A stretch of 64,000 nt of DNA, from assembly GCA_936450465.1 (NCBI GenBank), contig OW388299.1, positions 39,629,548-39,693,547 on the forward strand, in the 5' to 3' direction. This DNA comes from Gibbula magus. Its lineage: Eukaryota > Mollusca > Gastropoda > Trochida > Trochidae. Positions 51,801 to 59,717 of this stretch are shown here, in pieces (the stretch's first letter is position 1; each line of letters begins with the position of its first letter). The notes under the pieces are model-generated. The model saw nothing but the letters and a program-made list of their open reading frames with translations. It was not told where the DNA came from and did no database searches. A program made the position numbers and the translations under genes.

Positions 51801-52681
51801 ACGACCATTTCGCCTCGACAAAAAATAAAATGGTTTCAAATTGACATTATCGTCAGTCCCCGGATGAGAAAACCCATCAACGACCATTATATTGCGAAAT
51901 TTCATTGGCTGACAAAATACACGCTGCATACAGCGATGAGTAGCCAGCATTCAGAGATACGCGAAAATGCTACGATGGTAATCAGGTGATATTGAAGGTG
52001 TTAATACCCATATGAAGCAGTGTATATCTGTAATTACCGATGTGAACTTGACCAGCAGTAAAAGATTTTGTGACCGCTTCACAGTGCCGCGCTCGTACAC
52101 GTACAAGTAACCGTCTTGGACGCTGATCTGGAAAGAGAGAAACGTTTCGGATGAAGTAGCATGTTTACATCTAGAGGCCCGTTCACACGATACGACTTGT
52201 CGGTACGACTTGTAGTATCCAAGTTGCAACGTTCAAGGTCCAAGTCGTATCAACTTATCAATTGCTGTATATACAATATCATGGATGTGCTACAGGCTGA
52301 TACTATAAGATGTGACTGCAAATAGCTTTGTGAATGGGCCTTTACTTTAATGTCTTTATCGTTAAGAGATATTGTTACATAATGTGAGGTTGTGATCATA
52401 ATATTACTAATAGGTTTTATTCAAATACCTAGTAGATCTCATCGACTTAAGTGGAAATTCAAAATTCTACTAGTTGGAACACACGAGTTAAAAATATATA
52501 TATTTAAAAATGCTTCCTTCTTCGACACGTGACGTTAGCGCTGACGTCAAATGATTGAAAGTTTTATATCACCTTTGATTTGATTTTTTAAGAACAAACA
52601 TTTTACCTGTAATATTGCGGTCTGTCCGTCGGTAGTGGTAACATTATAGTCGAAGGCTGTCACTGTTCTGAATGACGCCAT
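28210..52681 (-). CDS. Formin A: PH-domain-containing formin (PHCF-like), whole gene, 16 coding exons
   Basis: Formins nucleate and elongate unbranched actin filaments: FH2 dimers hold the barbed end and FH1 feeds profilin-actin. Coding exons joined from high to low coordinate: 52681-52607, 52127-52038, 50941-50809, 50250-50178, 49952-49898, 49802-49711, 49448-49406, 48926-48171, 46041-45927, 45227-45035, 44376-44205, 34647-34492, 32241-32079, 30747-30650, 29087-29004, 28308-28210. Every junction is GT-AG, all phases agree, and the sum is 2397 nt (798 residues plus stop). Layout: N-terminal beta-rich module (1-95), PH domain (about 105-190), acidic linker (200-290), FH1 (about 375-412), FH2 (about 425-798). 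The protein ends right after FH2, so no DAD tail is seen. A PH domain ahead of FH1-FH2 fits the PHCF subtype described in animals and lost in placental mammals. Exon prediction is mine; no transcript was available. Confidence 0.88.
28332..28523. repeat. 45-bp minisatellite, about 4.3 copies, next to the last formin A exon
   Basis: The unit begins ATTAGCAACATGCAGTGTCT and ends ATCCATTGAC. Copies 2-4 are identical and copy 1 differs at two to three bases. It sits 24 bp upstream (in gene sense) of the final exon's acceptor. As 45 is a multiple of three, a plus-strand frame stays open; it is not a gene. Confidence 0.9.
29004..29087 (-). CDS. Formin A exon 15 (FH2 C-terminal helix)
   Basis: 84 nt, phase 0 on both sides; acceptor GTCTCGTTTCAG, donor CTG|GTAAGC. 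It encodes SFLAQQEVDVSGLREQFSNV then TNSYKKML, a long amphipathic helix continuing the FH2 post domain. Confidence 0.88.
29564..29908 (+). mobile_element. TTAA MITE, diverged copy e
   Basis: TTAA at both ends (29564-29567, 29905-29908) with TIRs AGGCAATATAGCACG and GTGCTACACCTCCT. It lies in formin A intron 14. Confidence 0.7.
30650..30747 (-). CDS. Formin A exon 14 (FH2 coiled-coil)
   Basis: 98 nt, phase 1 in and phase 0 out (AAG|GTACGA). It encodes LKSTIKLQRESVENLQQLEW then NSHEKNYLVDAK, a helix with heptad-like hydrophobics typical of the late FH2 coiled coil. The acceptor is TTGATTCTAG. Confidence 0.88.
31211..32054. mobile_element. TTAA-flanked inverted-repeat element, second family (844 bp)
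   Basis: Terminal inverted repeats TTAAAGAGCCATCACGGATG at 31211 and its complement ending at 32054, with TTAA at each end. There is no recognisable ORF; the short minus frames inside have no motif. It ends 24 bp from the donor of formin A exon 13. Confidence 0.8.
32079..32241 (-). CDS. Formin A exon 13 (FH2 post region)
   Basis: 163 nt, phase 0 in and phase 1 out (AACA|GTTAGT, a non-consensus but valid GT donor). It encodes LLEIKNADSGVTVFNWMIQQ and continues through LLNWASSLKHVHACCEIDMK to EAYIN. This matches FH2 'L..iKs.d..t.L..li..' followed by a helix. A TTAA-bordered repeat begins only 24 bp beyond the donor. Confidence 0.9.
32504..32745. repeat. Foldback element, arms of about 80 bp
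   Basis: The left arm (AACTTCCAAACGCAAGGCAT...) and right arm (complement of AACTTCCCAATGCAAGGCAT) pair across a loop of about 75 bp. A looser, related inverted structure precedes it at 32290-32460. It is in formin A intron 12. Confidence 0.75.
32885..33600 (-). pseudogene. L1-like ORF2 C-terminal remnant
   Basis: Minus-strand frames give LLKMNLNDNDLCSFCSNISE (zinc-knuckle start) and, after a frameshift, IYFVEKFIAKRNNEMKKMFQ. That order (CxxC, W-rich strand, then a basic EKxIA..N helix) is the C-terminus of L1-type ORF2. It is broken by at least two frame changes. It is the part that the 35-41 kb L1 copy lacks. It lies in formin A intron 12. Confidence 0.7.
33617..34027. mobile_element. Foldback element, 411 bp with about 80-bp inverted arms
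   Basis: The left arm starts ATCCTCGATAATCCAGCGCT; the right arm is its complement ending CAGCGCTGGATTATCGAGGAT-like text at 34027. Both arms carry GCGCTGGAAAACAGTAAGGG. The centre is unrelated and non-coding. A hAT- or Tc-derived MITE is possible; class unknown. Confidence 0.8.
34492..34647 (-). CDS. Formin A exon 12 (FH2, GNYMN motif)
   Basis: 156 nt (52 codons), phase 0 on both sides; acceptor TTCCCTTACAG, donor AAG|GTTTGT. It encodes KVSDLKMACKEVMSSPTFRK and then GYFRDVGNYMNAGRTGGYG, ending LYGFQVTSVDK. GNYMN...GFxxxxLxK is one of the most conserved FH2 blocks. The open frame continues upstream into a LINE-bearing intron. Confidence 0.93.
35322..36125 (+). CDS. L1-like ORF1 protein (RNA-binding chaperone)
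   Basis: 267 codons, intact. A Ser-rich N-terminus is followed by a predicted coiled coil (residues about 30-110: DKIDKGNCELNKAINDLKQN with heptad hydrophobics). A region starting RKTNLLFYGIKENA then resembles the RRM-like domain of L1 ORF1. The C-terminal basic part has KTQRAILYRKSRAIYQDEK. L1 ORF1 proteins trimerise and bind the element's RNA. The ATG at 35322 follows the leader and is the first long-frame start. Confidence 0.82.
   Translation: MSSSQSNTKSGINTRSSSSQSFDDLLLGMEKRLADKIDKGNCELNKAINDLKQNVCVISKRVDDVEGMAAINETEVKSLKSEIATLKSKLTEQNVTFERKLLQQEIHDRKTNLLFYGIKENATEDSEKVLRDMFAHDLKFSDRTIDNTYFKTVHRLPRKSFPGDPTPDAPSPIIASFLSMADRDIVLRSSRLLKGKRMSILTDLPAKLKTQRAILYRKSRAIYQDEKIQSRVRQIGVDHVLETRTNSMSSWQIRNRLNGDMNPPYEI
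36126..37718 (+). other. Long inter-ORF region of the L1-like element, with a direct duplication
   Basis: About 1.6 kb without a recognised gene. ATCGACCCTCAATACCACAA starts a block at 36628 that recurs at 36940 (312 bp apart, about 95 bp matching). TA/TG microsatellite lies between (36845-36930). This length is unusual between L1 ORFs, so some of it may be later insertion. Confidence 0.6.
37719..41229 (+). pseudogene. L1-like ORF2: endonuclease and reverse transcriptase, frameshifted and 3'-truncated
   Basis: The first part (37719-39080) is an apurinic-type endonuclease: QNCRRL near the start, LQDVHF (Asp where Glu is usual), SIYGPN, GDWN, RLDFFLIS and SDHSL. The second part (from about 38950 in another frame) is reverse transcriptase: SPGPDGF, WRPISLLN, LLIDFEKAFDSV, RQGDPLAPYIF, FADDTT (catalytic DD intact), then CPFCETESETINHMLWEC. 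The frame changes at an A6 run (38938-38943) where one more A would restore it. About 35 residues between GGFLL and WRPISLLN appear to be missing in frame. The frame then runs through the A-rich tail into flanking DNA and stops at 41284. Confidence 0.88.
41599..44232 (-). repeat. 56-bp tandem array carrying a 5' splice site in every unit (about 47 copies)
   Basis: Each unit, in formin A sense, contains ACATCAAAGACTTTACACAG followed by GTAAGTTGTGTAATGTG and ends TCTACTCTACC. The right-most unit is the true end of exon 11 plus its donor (44205). Variants differ mainly in six bases after GATGT (CAGCAG, CTGTAG, CTGTTG, CTGGAG on the plus strand). Most units are otherwise identical, which points to recent expansion; the last five to ten nearest the exon are more diverged (for example 43801-44160). 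Confidence 0.95.
44205..44376 (-). CDS. Formin A exon 11 (FH2 core); its 3' end seeds the 56-bp array
   Basis: 172 nt, phase 2 in and phase 0 out. It encodes LVPTSNDQEMYKVQTREKL, then IPADRFMYDLCGIQELGRRI, ending LPTDIKDFTQ. The donor CAG|GTAAGTTGT follows. The last 28 coding bases plus this donor are the first unit of the 56-bp tandem array that fills 41599-44232, so the intended donor is followed by dozens of near-identical ones. I placed the exon end at the first donor because it alone keeps phase with exon 12; using the next one hits a stop. Confidence 0.88.
45035..45227 (-). CDS. Formin A exon 10 (FH2 core)
   Basis: 193 nt, phase 1 in and phase 2 out (GAA|GTATGT); the acceptor is ACCAG. 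A serine/threonine-rich start (ASTSSTGSATSTSS) precedes NDLLLDLKRATTLGIVFKRP, which matches the FH2 'LDxKRaxnlgI' block. It continues with a helix rich in E/R/L ending KVEKLQQMKK. The Ser/Thr-rich insert falls in the FH2 linker, which varies in length between formins. Confidence 0.92.
45927..46041 (-). CDS. Formin A exon 9 (FH2 lasso/linker)
   Basis: 115 nt, phase 0 in and phase 1 out (AGAG|GTAATA). It encodes IENSLWSKVDDRSENLDLKS followed by LEELFFLKENTK. The pattern xLWsKvdd...LEelF is the FH2 lasso region that wraps around the partner subunit in the dimer. Confidence 0.92.
46189..47095. repeat. Dispersed repeat with CCGTCC-rich start, in formin A intron 8
   Basis: It begins TACCCCCGACCAACGGTTGG (a short palindrome), then a (CCGT)n-like tract at 46236-46280, and about 800 bp later ends CAGTCGGGGGTATTAGTGAG. 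The matching CGGGGGTA-type ends suggest one element of about 900 bp. No ORF was recognised. Confidence 0.6.
47824..47972. repeat. Foldback repeat, arms of about 65 bp
   Basis: ATTGTTCTTGCCGAATATCA at the left pairs with its near-complement ending near 47971; CACTTTCTCACTCCACTCG pairs with CGTGAAGTGAGAAAGTG. The loop is about 10 bp. It lies about 200 bp downstream of formin A exon 8 and could form a stem in the pre-mRNA. Confidence 0.85.
48171..48926 (-). CDS. Formin A exon 8: PH helix end, acidic linker, FH1 and start of FH2
   Basis: 756 nt (252 codons), phase 0 on both sides; acceptor TTGATGACAG, donor AGC|GTAAGT. It starts CLESARRHPKTLTEDDIK (end of the PH helix). An acidic segment (EEEDEEDISNDEPTD and repeats of DEV/DEP) follows, then a Ser/Thr-rich stretch. 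FH1 lies near 48260-48360 with two long proline runs separated by a glycine-rich spacer, the profilin- and SH3-binding type. It ends with KLKPVHWDKVPQAS, the FH2 lead motif (K-P-hW-dK-v). This is by far the largest exon and the clearest formin signature in the window. Confidence 0.95.
49406..49448 (-). CDS. Formin A exon 7 (43-nt exon, PH domain end)
   Basis: A 43-nt small exon, phase 2 in and phase 0 out (AAA|GTAAGT), with acceptor TTTTTCAACAG. It encodes FKGFQSTRTEDFIK. The C-terminal PH helix continues across the junction into exon 8 as DFIK/CLESARRH, which supports the phase assignment. Confidence 0.82.
49711..49802 (-). CDS. Formin A exon 6 (PH domain core)
   Basis: 92 nt, phase 0 in and phase 2 out (TACAG|GTAAAT), with acceptor TTTTCCAG. 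It encodes APDLVIELWTDSYIIQESNI then FSLTTAEHKY, the central strands of the PH sandwich. PH domains commonly bind phosphoinositides or protein partners at membranes. Binding residues cannot be assigned with confidence here. Confidence 0.85.
49898..49952 (-). CDS. Formin A exon 5 (PH domain, first strands)
   Basis: 55 nt, phase 2 in and phase 0 out (AAG|GTATGT), with acceptor ATCTTTTCAG. Only the phase-2 frame continues a PH domain: HHMTVHKGYITCWRDKTK. The KGYITCW motif is the usual first PH beta strand. The frame that gives the longest uninterrupted ORF here is not the coding one. Confidence 0.82.
50178..50250 (-). CDS. Formin A exon 4 (entry to PH domain)
   Basis: 73 nt, phase 1 in and phase 2 out (TTCG|GTAAGT). 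The start was fixed by phase. A closer acceptor before GTGCAACGG puts TAA in frame, whereas the acceptor CTTCTTAAG at 50251-50252 keeps the frame open. It encodes NQHEQTSWDIQVQRASGKKV then LWV, leading into the PH domain. It is too short to stand out as an open frame. Confidence 0.75.
50809..50941 (-). CDS. Formin A exon 3
   Basis: 133 nt, phase 0 in and phase 1 out (GAA G|GTAACT). It encodes DNLKVKLDFLDGPLEVTLES and continues AAKADLFHLLSLVFDSQRDD. The short amphipathic helix LFHLLSLVF at the end closes the N-terminal module. The formin B exon at 2034-2160 has the same phase pair and a matching end (TMCRLISLFLDKDED). Confidence 0.85.
51729..51816 (-). mobile_element. tRNA-like SINE head
   Basis: On the minus strand GGTCGTGTGGTAAGCTGTTGG (A-box-like) is followed by GTGGGTTCGAATCCCG (B box). 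The acceptor and T stems do not pair well enough for a working tRNA, so a tRNA-derived SINE is more likely. It is in formin A intron 2. Confidence 0.5.
52038..52127 (-). CDS. Formin A exon 2
   Basis: Thirty codons, phase 0 on both sides. The acceptor is a strong pyrimidine tract ending TTTCCAG; the donor is TCG|GTAATT. It encodes ISVQDGYLYVYERGTVKRSQ followed by a leucine-rich strand. The matching exon in formin B has 31 codons (SIYLIQRGHIKKTY). The alternating hydrophobic residues suggest a beta-sheet module of PH or GTPase-binding-like fold, but the fold is an inference. Confidence 0.85.
52607..52681 (-). CDS. Formin A exon 1 (start codon exon)
   Basis: It encodes 25 residues beginning MASFRTVTAFDYNV and ending TAILQ, then the donor CAG|GTAAAA (phase 0). 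The start was chosen because this ATG lies just inside an AG acceptor and because formin B has an equivalent first coding exon of 26 residues ending AILQ, also phase 0. This is the first strand of the N-terminal beta-rich module. Confidence 0.8.
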
Positions 52682-54333
52682 CTTAAAAATGAAAATATAA
52701 TTTATTACAACTTCAATATACAACGTTAGATTATTATTTCTCAACTAATGATAACCTATACATCGGAGTAAATTACGCAAACAAATTCCGAAAAAAATTA
52801 AATTACTTTTATTTCTATATTGCAGAAATGTTCTTATTAACATCAATCAACTAAAACAAAAATGCCGAGACATACTCAGATGTTTGTGTTATGTAAGGCT
52901 GCATATGACACCTCAATAAACAACATAAATGATTAACATCATGATTCCACTTTAATGATGGAATGAAATCAACAACAATATAACATGGTAGGGATATTAC
53001 ATTACACGATCATGTTTGTAATACGACTTTTACGAAACGAGTGTGAATTTGTATATTGCCTGAGCATAAGTATGGATAAGTTACATACAAATTCGATTGA
53101 CGCACTCGAATATAATAATCTCTTTGAAAAAAATGGCTGCTATGCACACGTCATATTTGTACAACGGGTGAAATAACGACAATGTTATGTTATGGGTAGA
53201 AATACAAGAACGTTACATTTTTACTCACTGTCTGTATATGTGTTAATGGTAAATCTAGTTTAATGACACTGTCATCTAAACTTAAAGTCATGGCTACTTT
53301 ACTCTGGGCAAAGGCTATGTGAGAGAGAAAATCAATATCCCTATAATCGATAACTTAATAATCGATTATACATTGTAAGATGGACATATGTTGGTGTACA
53401 AACCTCCAATGACGTCACACCACTATACTGCCTATAACATTATACTCAATAATTCCTATGTGGATGTATTATCCCAGGGATTATCACATAACTGTAACGT
53501 TATTTTCTTCAACGCCGGACAATTATGCCCCTCTTCAAATATCTGTATGAAATACCGAGATGTTAAGTTTAAGATGAGAGTTAGTGTGTGTTATGTCTAA
53601 CTCTATTTGAAAATAACATTGCTGACAGTATATCAGGTACCATTTTTTGTAATAGAAGTAACGATTTAAAAATAAAAAGTATGTTAATAGTTGTATAATT
53701 GATTTAGCTTGTTTTCCCACAATCATTTGGTTATTATTTAATTAAGTTAATTGCGATGAGGCATTCGTAATAGCATAAGGACTAACTCTGGAATAACGTA
53801 TTATTTGACAAACAAGGACTAAATGGTCACCCTTGTCTCAGAGCGCAACACACATGTAGTCATATGCAAACATTGCATTCAAAAAGACTGTCATGGATAG
53901 TTTTGTCCTGAACTGATCGTGTACACTCAGTGTAGCTTAATTATATACATAAACTAGTGTCTCAAGTATTGCAGTAGGCACGTTGGTTTGTATATGTTCG
54001 ACTAGTCTATAAATAACTTTGACGACTATTACCATAACGTAACGATGCATTTACAGTGTTGAACATGGAACAAGTAAAGAATGGAAAGAAAGACAGAAGA
54101 AAGGTATATATTTAAGAGAAGAAGATGAATAATGAAGAAGATGCGAATCTTAGAAGGAGGAGGAGGGGGAGGGAGAAAAGAAAACAGAGCATTCTGAGAA
54201 CAGGGGAAAAAGAGAAAAAAGAGAGGAGAAATGAAAAGAAAGAAAAGAGAAAAGATATAATCACACAATCTAAACCTTATTGGGCACAGCCACACCATCA
54301 TAAAACATAAGTCATACTACATAAATATGATTG

Positions 54334-54490
54334 TTAAAGGCCCTGTAGCGCGTTGATTGTATTTTCATATGTTCAAATTTGCCATTTAGAATAATAGTTT
54401 ATACAGTTTATCTTTGTAAAAACAGCCCATTACACGACCCGATTATCCGAAATCGTTGAAAACAGTGTCACATTTATGGTATATACAGGA
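54334..54490 (+). mobile_element. Truncated TTAA MITE
   Basis: TTAA then AGGCCCTGTAGCGCG, followed by the family's left-half text (CAAATTTGCCATTTA). No right end. Confidence 0.5.
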
Positions 54491-54859
54491 CATCAATTCC
54501 TGAGATCATGATAGTTTAATGAGACAACATCGTGTATAACATACGTACGGTTTAGTCTGTATCCACTCTCCACAAACTGCGTGTACGATATACAGCAATG
54601 GTTTATTACGGATGACATTTCTCTCTATTGTAACCTGCCTCGTGAACCCGAGGAATGTGGTTATGTAACCAGGTTTTGTATGTAACACTATCATGACTGA
54701 ACTCTTAAGGCCATTTGGAAAACTAATATAGATCAACATAGTCACTATAACGATACTTACATGTTACATTTGAAATCAAATCGCAATAAATAGAAAGGGC
54801 TGTACAGATAATTAATTCTTAACTGGAATTCCTCATTCAGAAAGTCTCTGGACTTTGAT

Positions 54860-54860
<1 letters not shown>

Positions 54861-54934
<74 letters not shown>

Positions 54935-55025
54935 CACAGAGAGACAGAGACACAGAGAGACAGAGACATAGAGAGTCACAGAGAGACAGACAGACAAACA
55001 GAGACAGATGGACAGACACACAGAG
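54861..55025. repeat. (GA)n microsatellite passing into GACAGA repeats
   Basis: About 68 bp of pure GA, then degenerate CAGAGACA / CAGAGAGACA units. The minus frames of S/L or C/L repeats over it are not genes. Confidence 0.93.
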
Positions 55026-55173
55026 AAATATTGACAAATAAGGACAAATAACATACATTTGTGTGTATGTGCCAACATTAATGTCAGTTATGTCATATTT
55101 TGCATAGGATATGCTTATATAAGGCCTAGGCTTAATTATATTTGATATCATACACTCACATTAAATTACTTAC

Positions 55174-55300
55174 CTCTTATGCTGCACTTGTAGTTTTGGC
55201 GTATTCCGTATGCAACCAAGTGTTTTGTTCCTGTAGTTTGAATAGTCTCACGTGCTAGGTGAACCCCGAATCTTATTATAGCCTGCTATTCCGGGTAAAA
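55174..55300 (-). other. Possible 5' UTR exon of formin A
   Basis: The ATG exon of formin A is directly preceded by an acceptor-like TTTTTAAG, which suggests that the 5' UTR begins in an upstream exon. On the minus strand a good donor (GAG|GTAAGTAAT) ends at 55174 and is the best candidate found upstream. The exon's upstream limit and the promoter cannot be placed, so the end coordinate given is arbitrary. Confidence 0.28.
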
Positions 55301-57357
55301 ACAGATTTGGGGAAATCTCTGATCTCGAGAGTTCAATGTAATTCCACATAGCGAGGAGTTAGACAAAGGGGTATTCTTTTCCCTTTGTTATACACAAAGA
55401 TCGGTTTTCTTTTCAAACAAAAAAGGTGTTATTCATATATCCCTTTTCACTCCTTATGTTACTGTACTTGATCAAGTTACTCCTGTATAATTGTACGCGT
55501 TGAATACAAAGTTAGGTTTGTCTACAGTTACAGTATACAATGTAACTGCGGAGCTTAACTATACAATAGTTTACTACATAGCTATGTACATATATGTAAC
55601 AGACTGTCAATTGTTATTAAATCGCTCATCTGTGGTGTTGTGATAAACGGTCACGGTCTAGTTATCGCACTGTATCCAACATAATAAACAACTAACAACA
55701 CATTTCTCAAATCATAACATTGTCGATTTCAGGTTGACACGTTATATAAACAGTGAAAGTAATGTTCACGGTATTTTCGTGAATCACGAAATTCACGTGC
55801 AAAGACATATAACTGACGTGTCAGAGTTTTACCAAATGCACGCTTTTCACGGTTGTCAGCCAACTCATAACCCACAACATTTATCGATTGCTCGGTCAAA
55901 TGTTGTCAATTTCAGTGGATCTACCGTGACTTGTCAATTTTCACTAACTTGGGTGCTATTTTTATTTCTAGGTCTCGTTGACCTGATACAGTCATGTGAC
56001 CAGTCACGAGTCGAATACCCTCAATACGTGACGTCGACCCAGGTATGTTAAATACTTACAAAGAAGTAGTCAAGAGTGTTGGCAAATAATGTGAATAGGT
56101 GCATATCTTTACGGCTAGAGAAAAGATCATGTCACACACCATTATATTTTACGTGATTAAATAAAACATAATGATTAATCGAGTTCCTGAATAAATATTA
56201 TGATATAATTTGTATATATACTACATGTACATATTATATCAATTTATATCACAATATCCAAACAATTTATTTTCCCAATAACGCGCTAAAAGAATTTTAA
56301 GTCCATGGACACACCAAAATAGATTCATTGAAACAAAATAATCCAAAATCATAAAGAACAAACAATAAATACACACACAGAGCATGTGTTTTCCCCCTCC
56401 ATGTGTTGATTACATTTCATTATAGTATATCCAGAAGTATTATACAGAACCAAAAGAATTCGATATCGTAATTAAAATGCAAATAAAACGTAGGTAAAAA
56501 ACAACCCATGTACCCCATACACTGTCTCTATAAAGGGTGTAGTTTTTATCTTACCTACCTTTAACTACGATTTAATTTGATAATGAGTCCCTGTGAACAG
56601 AACGCCTATTTTCAAATTAAAGAAATACTTCTGAACGAGTTTTTTTTAACTAAAGTAAGCCAACTACTGATTGGCATGTGTATCTTCAGTGCATCTCACT
56701 TTAATGGTACATACATGACATAAGAAGGAGTTTCATATTGCAGTAGGATACAAGTGGTTCGTTGGCCTCTTTAAAGGCACTGTAGCACGCCGTTCTTACT
56801 GAAAGAAAGTGCTCTAACAAAAAGGTTAATTAATGTTACTAATGGCTAAATAATACTCCCGAATCAATAAAAAAGAGTTCTAAAACGAATGAATGGTTCG
56901 ATTTATCCATGCGAGTCCATTTCCCTTCGATTGCCATTTAAGGTGTTCACATTGAAATAGCCGTTCGAAGGTAGTTCAAGTGGTCTGACTGATGTAGCGA
57001 TACCTGAACACTCAAAGGAGATTTTTAAATATGGTACATTGATAGAATGGCCAACCATGTTGCTGTCTGACTTCTCAAAAACACCTGAGACCTACAAATC
57101 TACCTCTTAAACAGAAGGGTTCCTCAAAACAGTCGCGTTTTACTTTGCACCATTTCTACCGCATTCCCTTCCAACAGAGGTTACAGATTTCCGATCCTAA
57201 CCTCTGATCTACATGGCCTGAAACCAAGGGCAGAAATGGAGTGTCCTGATTGGTTGCAATTGAATCTAGTTGTGCAATCAGCGACGCCGTTTGCCAATTT
57301 GCCAAATTTTTCATTGGCACCGAATGACACGTCATAATGATAAAATAAACGTATTGG
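55301..57357. other. Upstream side of formin A: no gene recognised
   Basis: A truncated TTAA MITE starts at 56771 (AGGCACTGTAGCACG) and runs to about 56970. The rest is AT-rich without motif. A 105-residue frame at 55734-56051 has no recognisable domain. The formin A promoter is probably in this stretch but I cannot point to it. Confidence 0.5.
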
Positions 57358-59240
57358 TTACCAATATCTGTGTAAAAGGAAAACGTGTTTACTTGTATTG
57401 CTTACCACTACCTGTAAAGAGGAAAACGTGTTTACTTGTATTGCTTACCACTATCTGTAAAGAGGAAAACGTGTTTACTTGTATTGCTTACCACTATCTG
57501 TAAAGAGGAAAACGTGTTTACTTGTATTGCTTACCACTATCTGTGTAGAGGAAAACGTGTTTACGTGTATTGCTTACCACTATCTGTAAATAGGAAAATG
57601 TGTTTACTTGTATTGCTTACCACTATCTGTGTAGAGGAAAACGTGTTTATTTGTATTGTTTACCACTATCTGTGTAAAAGGAAAACGTGTTTATTTGAAT
57701 TGCTGACCACTATCTGTAAAAAGGAACACGTGTTTACTTGTATTGCTTACCACTATCTGTGTAGAGGAAAACGTGTTTACTTGTATTGCTTACCACTATC
57801 TGTGTAGAGGAAAACGTGTTTACTTGTATTGTTTACCACTATCTGTGTAAAAGGAAAACGTGTTTACTTGTATTGTTTACCACTATCTGTGTAAAAGGAA
57901 AACGTGTTTATTTGTATTGCTTACCACTACCTGTATAGAGGAAAACGTGTTTACTTGTATTGCTTACCACTATCTGTATAGAGGAAAACGGGTTTACTTG
58001 TATTGCTTACCACTATCTGCAAAGGGGGAAAAGTGTCTACTTGTATTGCTTACCACTATCTGTGTAGAGGAAAACGTGTTTACTTGTTTTGCTTACCACT
58101 ATCTGTACAGAGGAAAACGTGTTTACTTGTTTTGCTTACCACTATCTGTACAGAGGAAAACGTGTTTACTTGTATTGCTTACCACTATCTGTGTAGAGGA
58201 AAACGTGTTTACTTGTATTGCCTACCACTATCTGTGTAGAGGAAAACGTGTTTACTTGTTTTGCTTACCACTATCTGTATAGAGGAAAACGTGTTTACTT
58301 GTATTGCTTACCACTATCTGTGTAGAGGAAAACGTGTTTATTTGTATTGCTTACCACTATCTGTATAGAGGAAAACGTGTTTACTTGTATTGCTTACCAC
58401 TATCTGTGTAGAGGAAAACGTGTTTACTTGTAATGCTTACCACTAACTGTATAGAGGAAAACGTGTTTACTTGTATTGCTTACCACTATCTGCAAAGGGG
58501 AAAAAGTGTCTACTTGTATTGCTTACCACTATCTGTGTAAAGGAAAACGTGTTTACTTTTTTTGCTTACCACTATCTGTGTAGAGGAAAACGTGTTTACT
58601 TGTATTGTTTACCACTATCTGTGTAGAGGAAAACGTGTTTACTTGTATTGCTTACCACTATCTGTGTAGAGGAAAACGTGTTTACTTGTATTGCTTACCA
58701 CTATCTGTGTAAAAGGAAAACGTGTTTACTTGTATTGCTTACCACTATCTGTAAAGAGGAAAACGTGTTTACTTGTAATGCTTACCACTAACTGTATGGA
58801 GGAAAACGTGTTTACTTGTATTGCTTACCACTATCTATGTAGAGAAAAACGTGTTTACTTGTATTGGTTACCACTATCTGTATAGAGGAAAACGTGTTTA
58901 CTTGTATTGCTTACCACTATCTGTATAGAGGAAAACGTGTTTATTTGTATTGCTTACCACTATATGTGTAAAAGGAAAACGTGTTTACTTGTATTGCTTA
59001 CCACTATCTGTGTAGAGGAAAACGTGTTTACTTGTATTGGTTACCACTATCTGTGTAAAGGAAAACGTGTTTATTTGTATTGCTTACCACTATATGTGTA
59101 AAAGGAAAACGTAATTATGTGTATTGCTTACCACTATCTGTGTAAAAGGAAAACGTGTTTACTTGTATTGCTTACCACTATCTGTATAGAGGAAAACGTG
59201 TTTACTTGTATTGCTTACCACTATCTGTATAGAGGAAAAC
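57358..59240. repeat. 43/44-bp minisatellite, block 1 (about 43 units)
   Basis: The unit reads ACTTGTATTGCTTACCACTA then TCTGTGTAGAGGAAAACGTGTTT. Lengths of 43 and 44 alternate according to TAGAGG versus TAAAAGG. Frames repeating LLTTICVEENVFTCIAYHYL are translations of the repeat. Confidence 0.96.
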
Positions 59241-59717
59241 CGAAAACTTCTTTCATAGTATGCAGAAAACTTGTAGAAATTTCATTCAGTATTCATGCTT
59301 AATGTTTTCCAAGCATGTTCTAATGTCGTGATAATGGGTACTTTAAATGGATAATGTTTTCAACATTGTTTTAAATAACCACTTCATTATGAGTATGGAT
59401 AACATATTGTTTACTTGTAAGGCGGAAAACTTTTTATTTTTAGGAGGATTGTAAGGAGGAACTTTTTTCTTGTATTGAGAAACATCTGTTGATAACAACA
59501 TGACAGTTCATGTGTAAGGATAACAACTCCTTTACTTGTAGCGATAAACCTATTTCATAATTTTATCTAGAAAAGATACATGTCTTAAAACATCTCTATG
59601 AAAATCACTATTTCTGCCTGTCTTGATTGTACAAAAGATTTTACATCTCATCATGCACACACAATAAAATAAGACTTGAAGCATTCTTTATAGTTTTATG
59701 TACATTTTATACATATT
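59241..59717. other. Spacer between minisatellite blocks 1 and 2
   Basis: Unique-looking sequence. Its last 70 bp (CATGCACACACAATAAAATA onward) is duplicated after block 3 at 63856-63929. No gene seen. Confidence 0.8.

Noticed and set aside
51729..51816. Functional tRNA gene
   Set aside because: The B box is good but the acceptor and T stems do not pair; listed as a SINE head instead.
54757..55151. Minus-strand frames rich in Ser-Leu and Cys-Leu-Ser
   Set aside because: Translation of the GA/GACAGA microsatellite, not a membrane protein.
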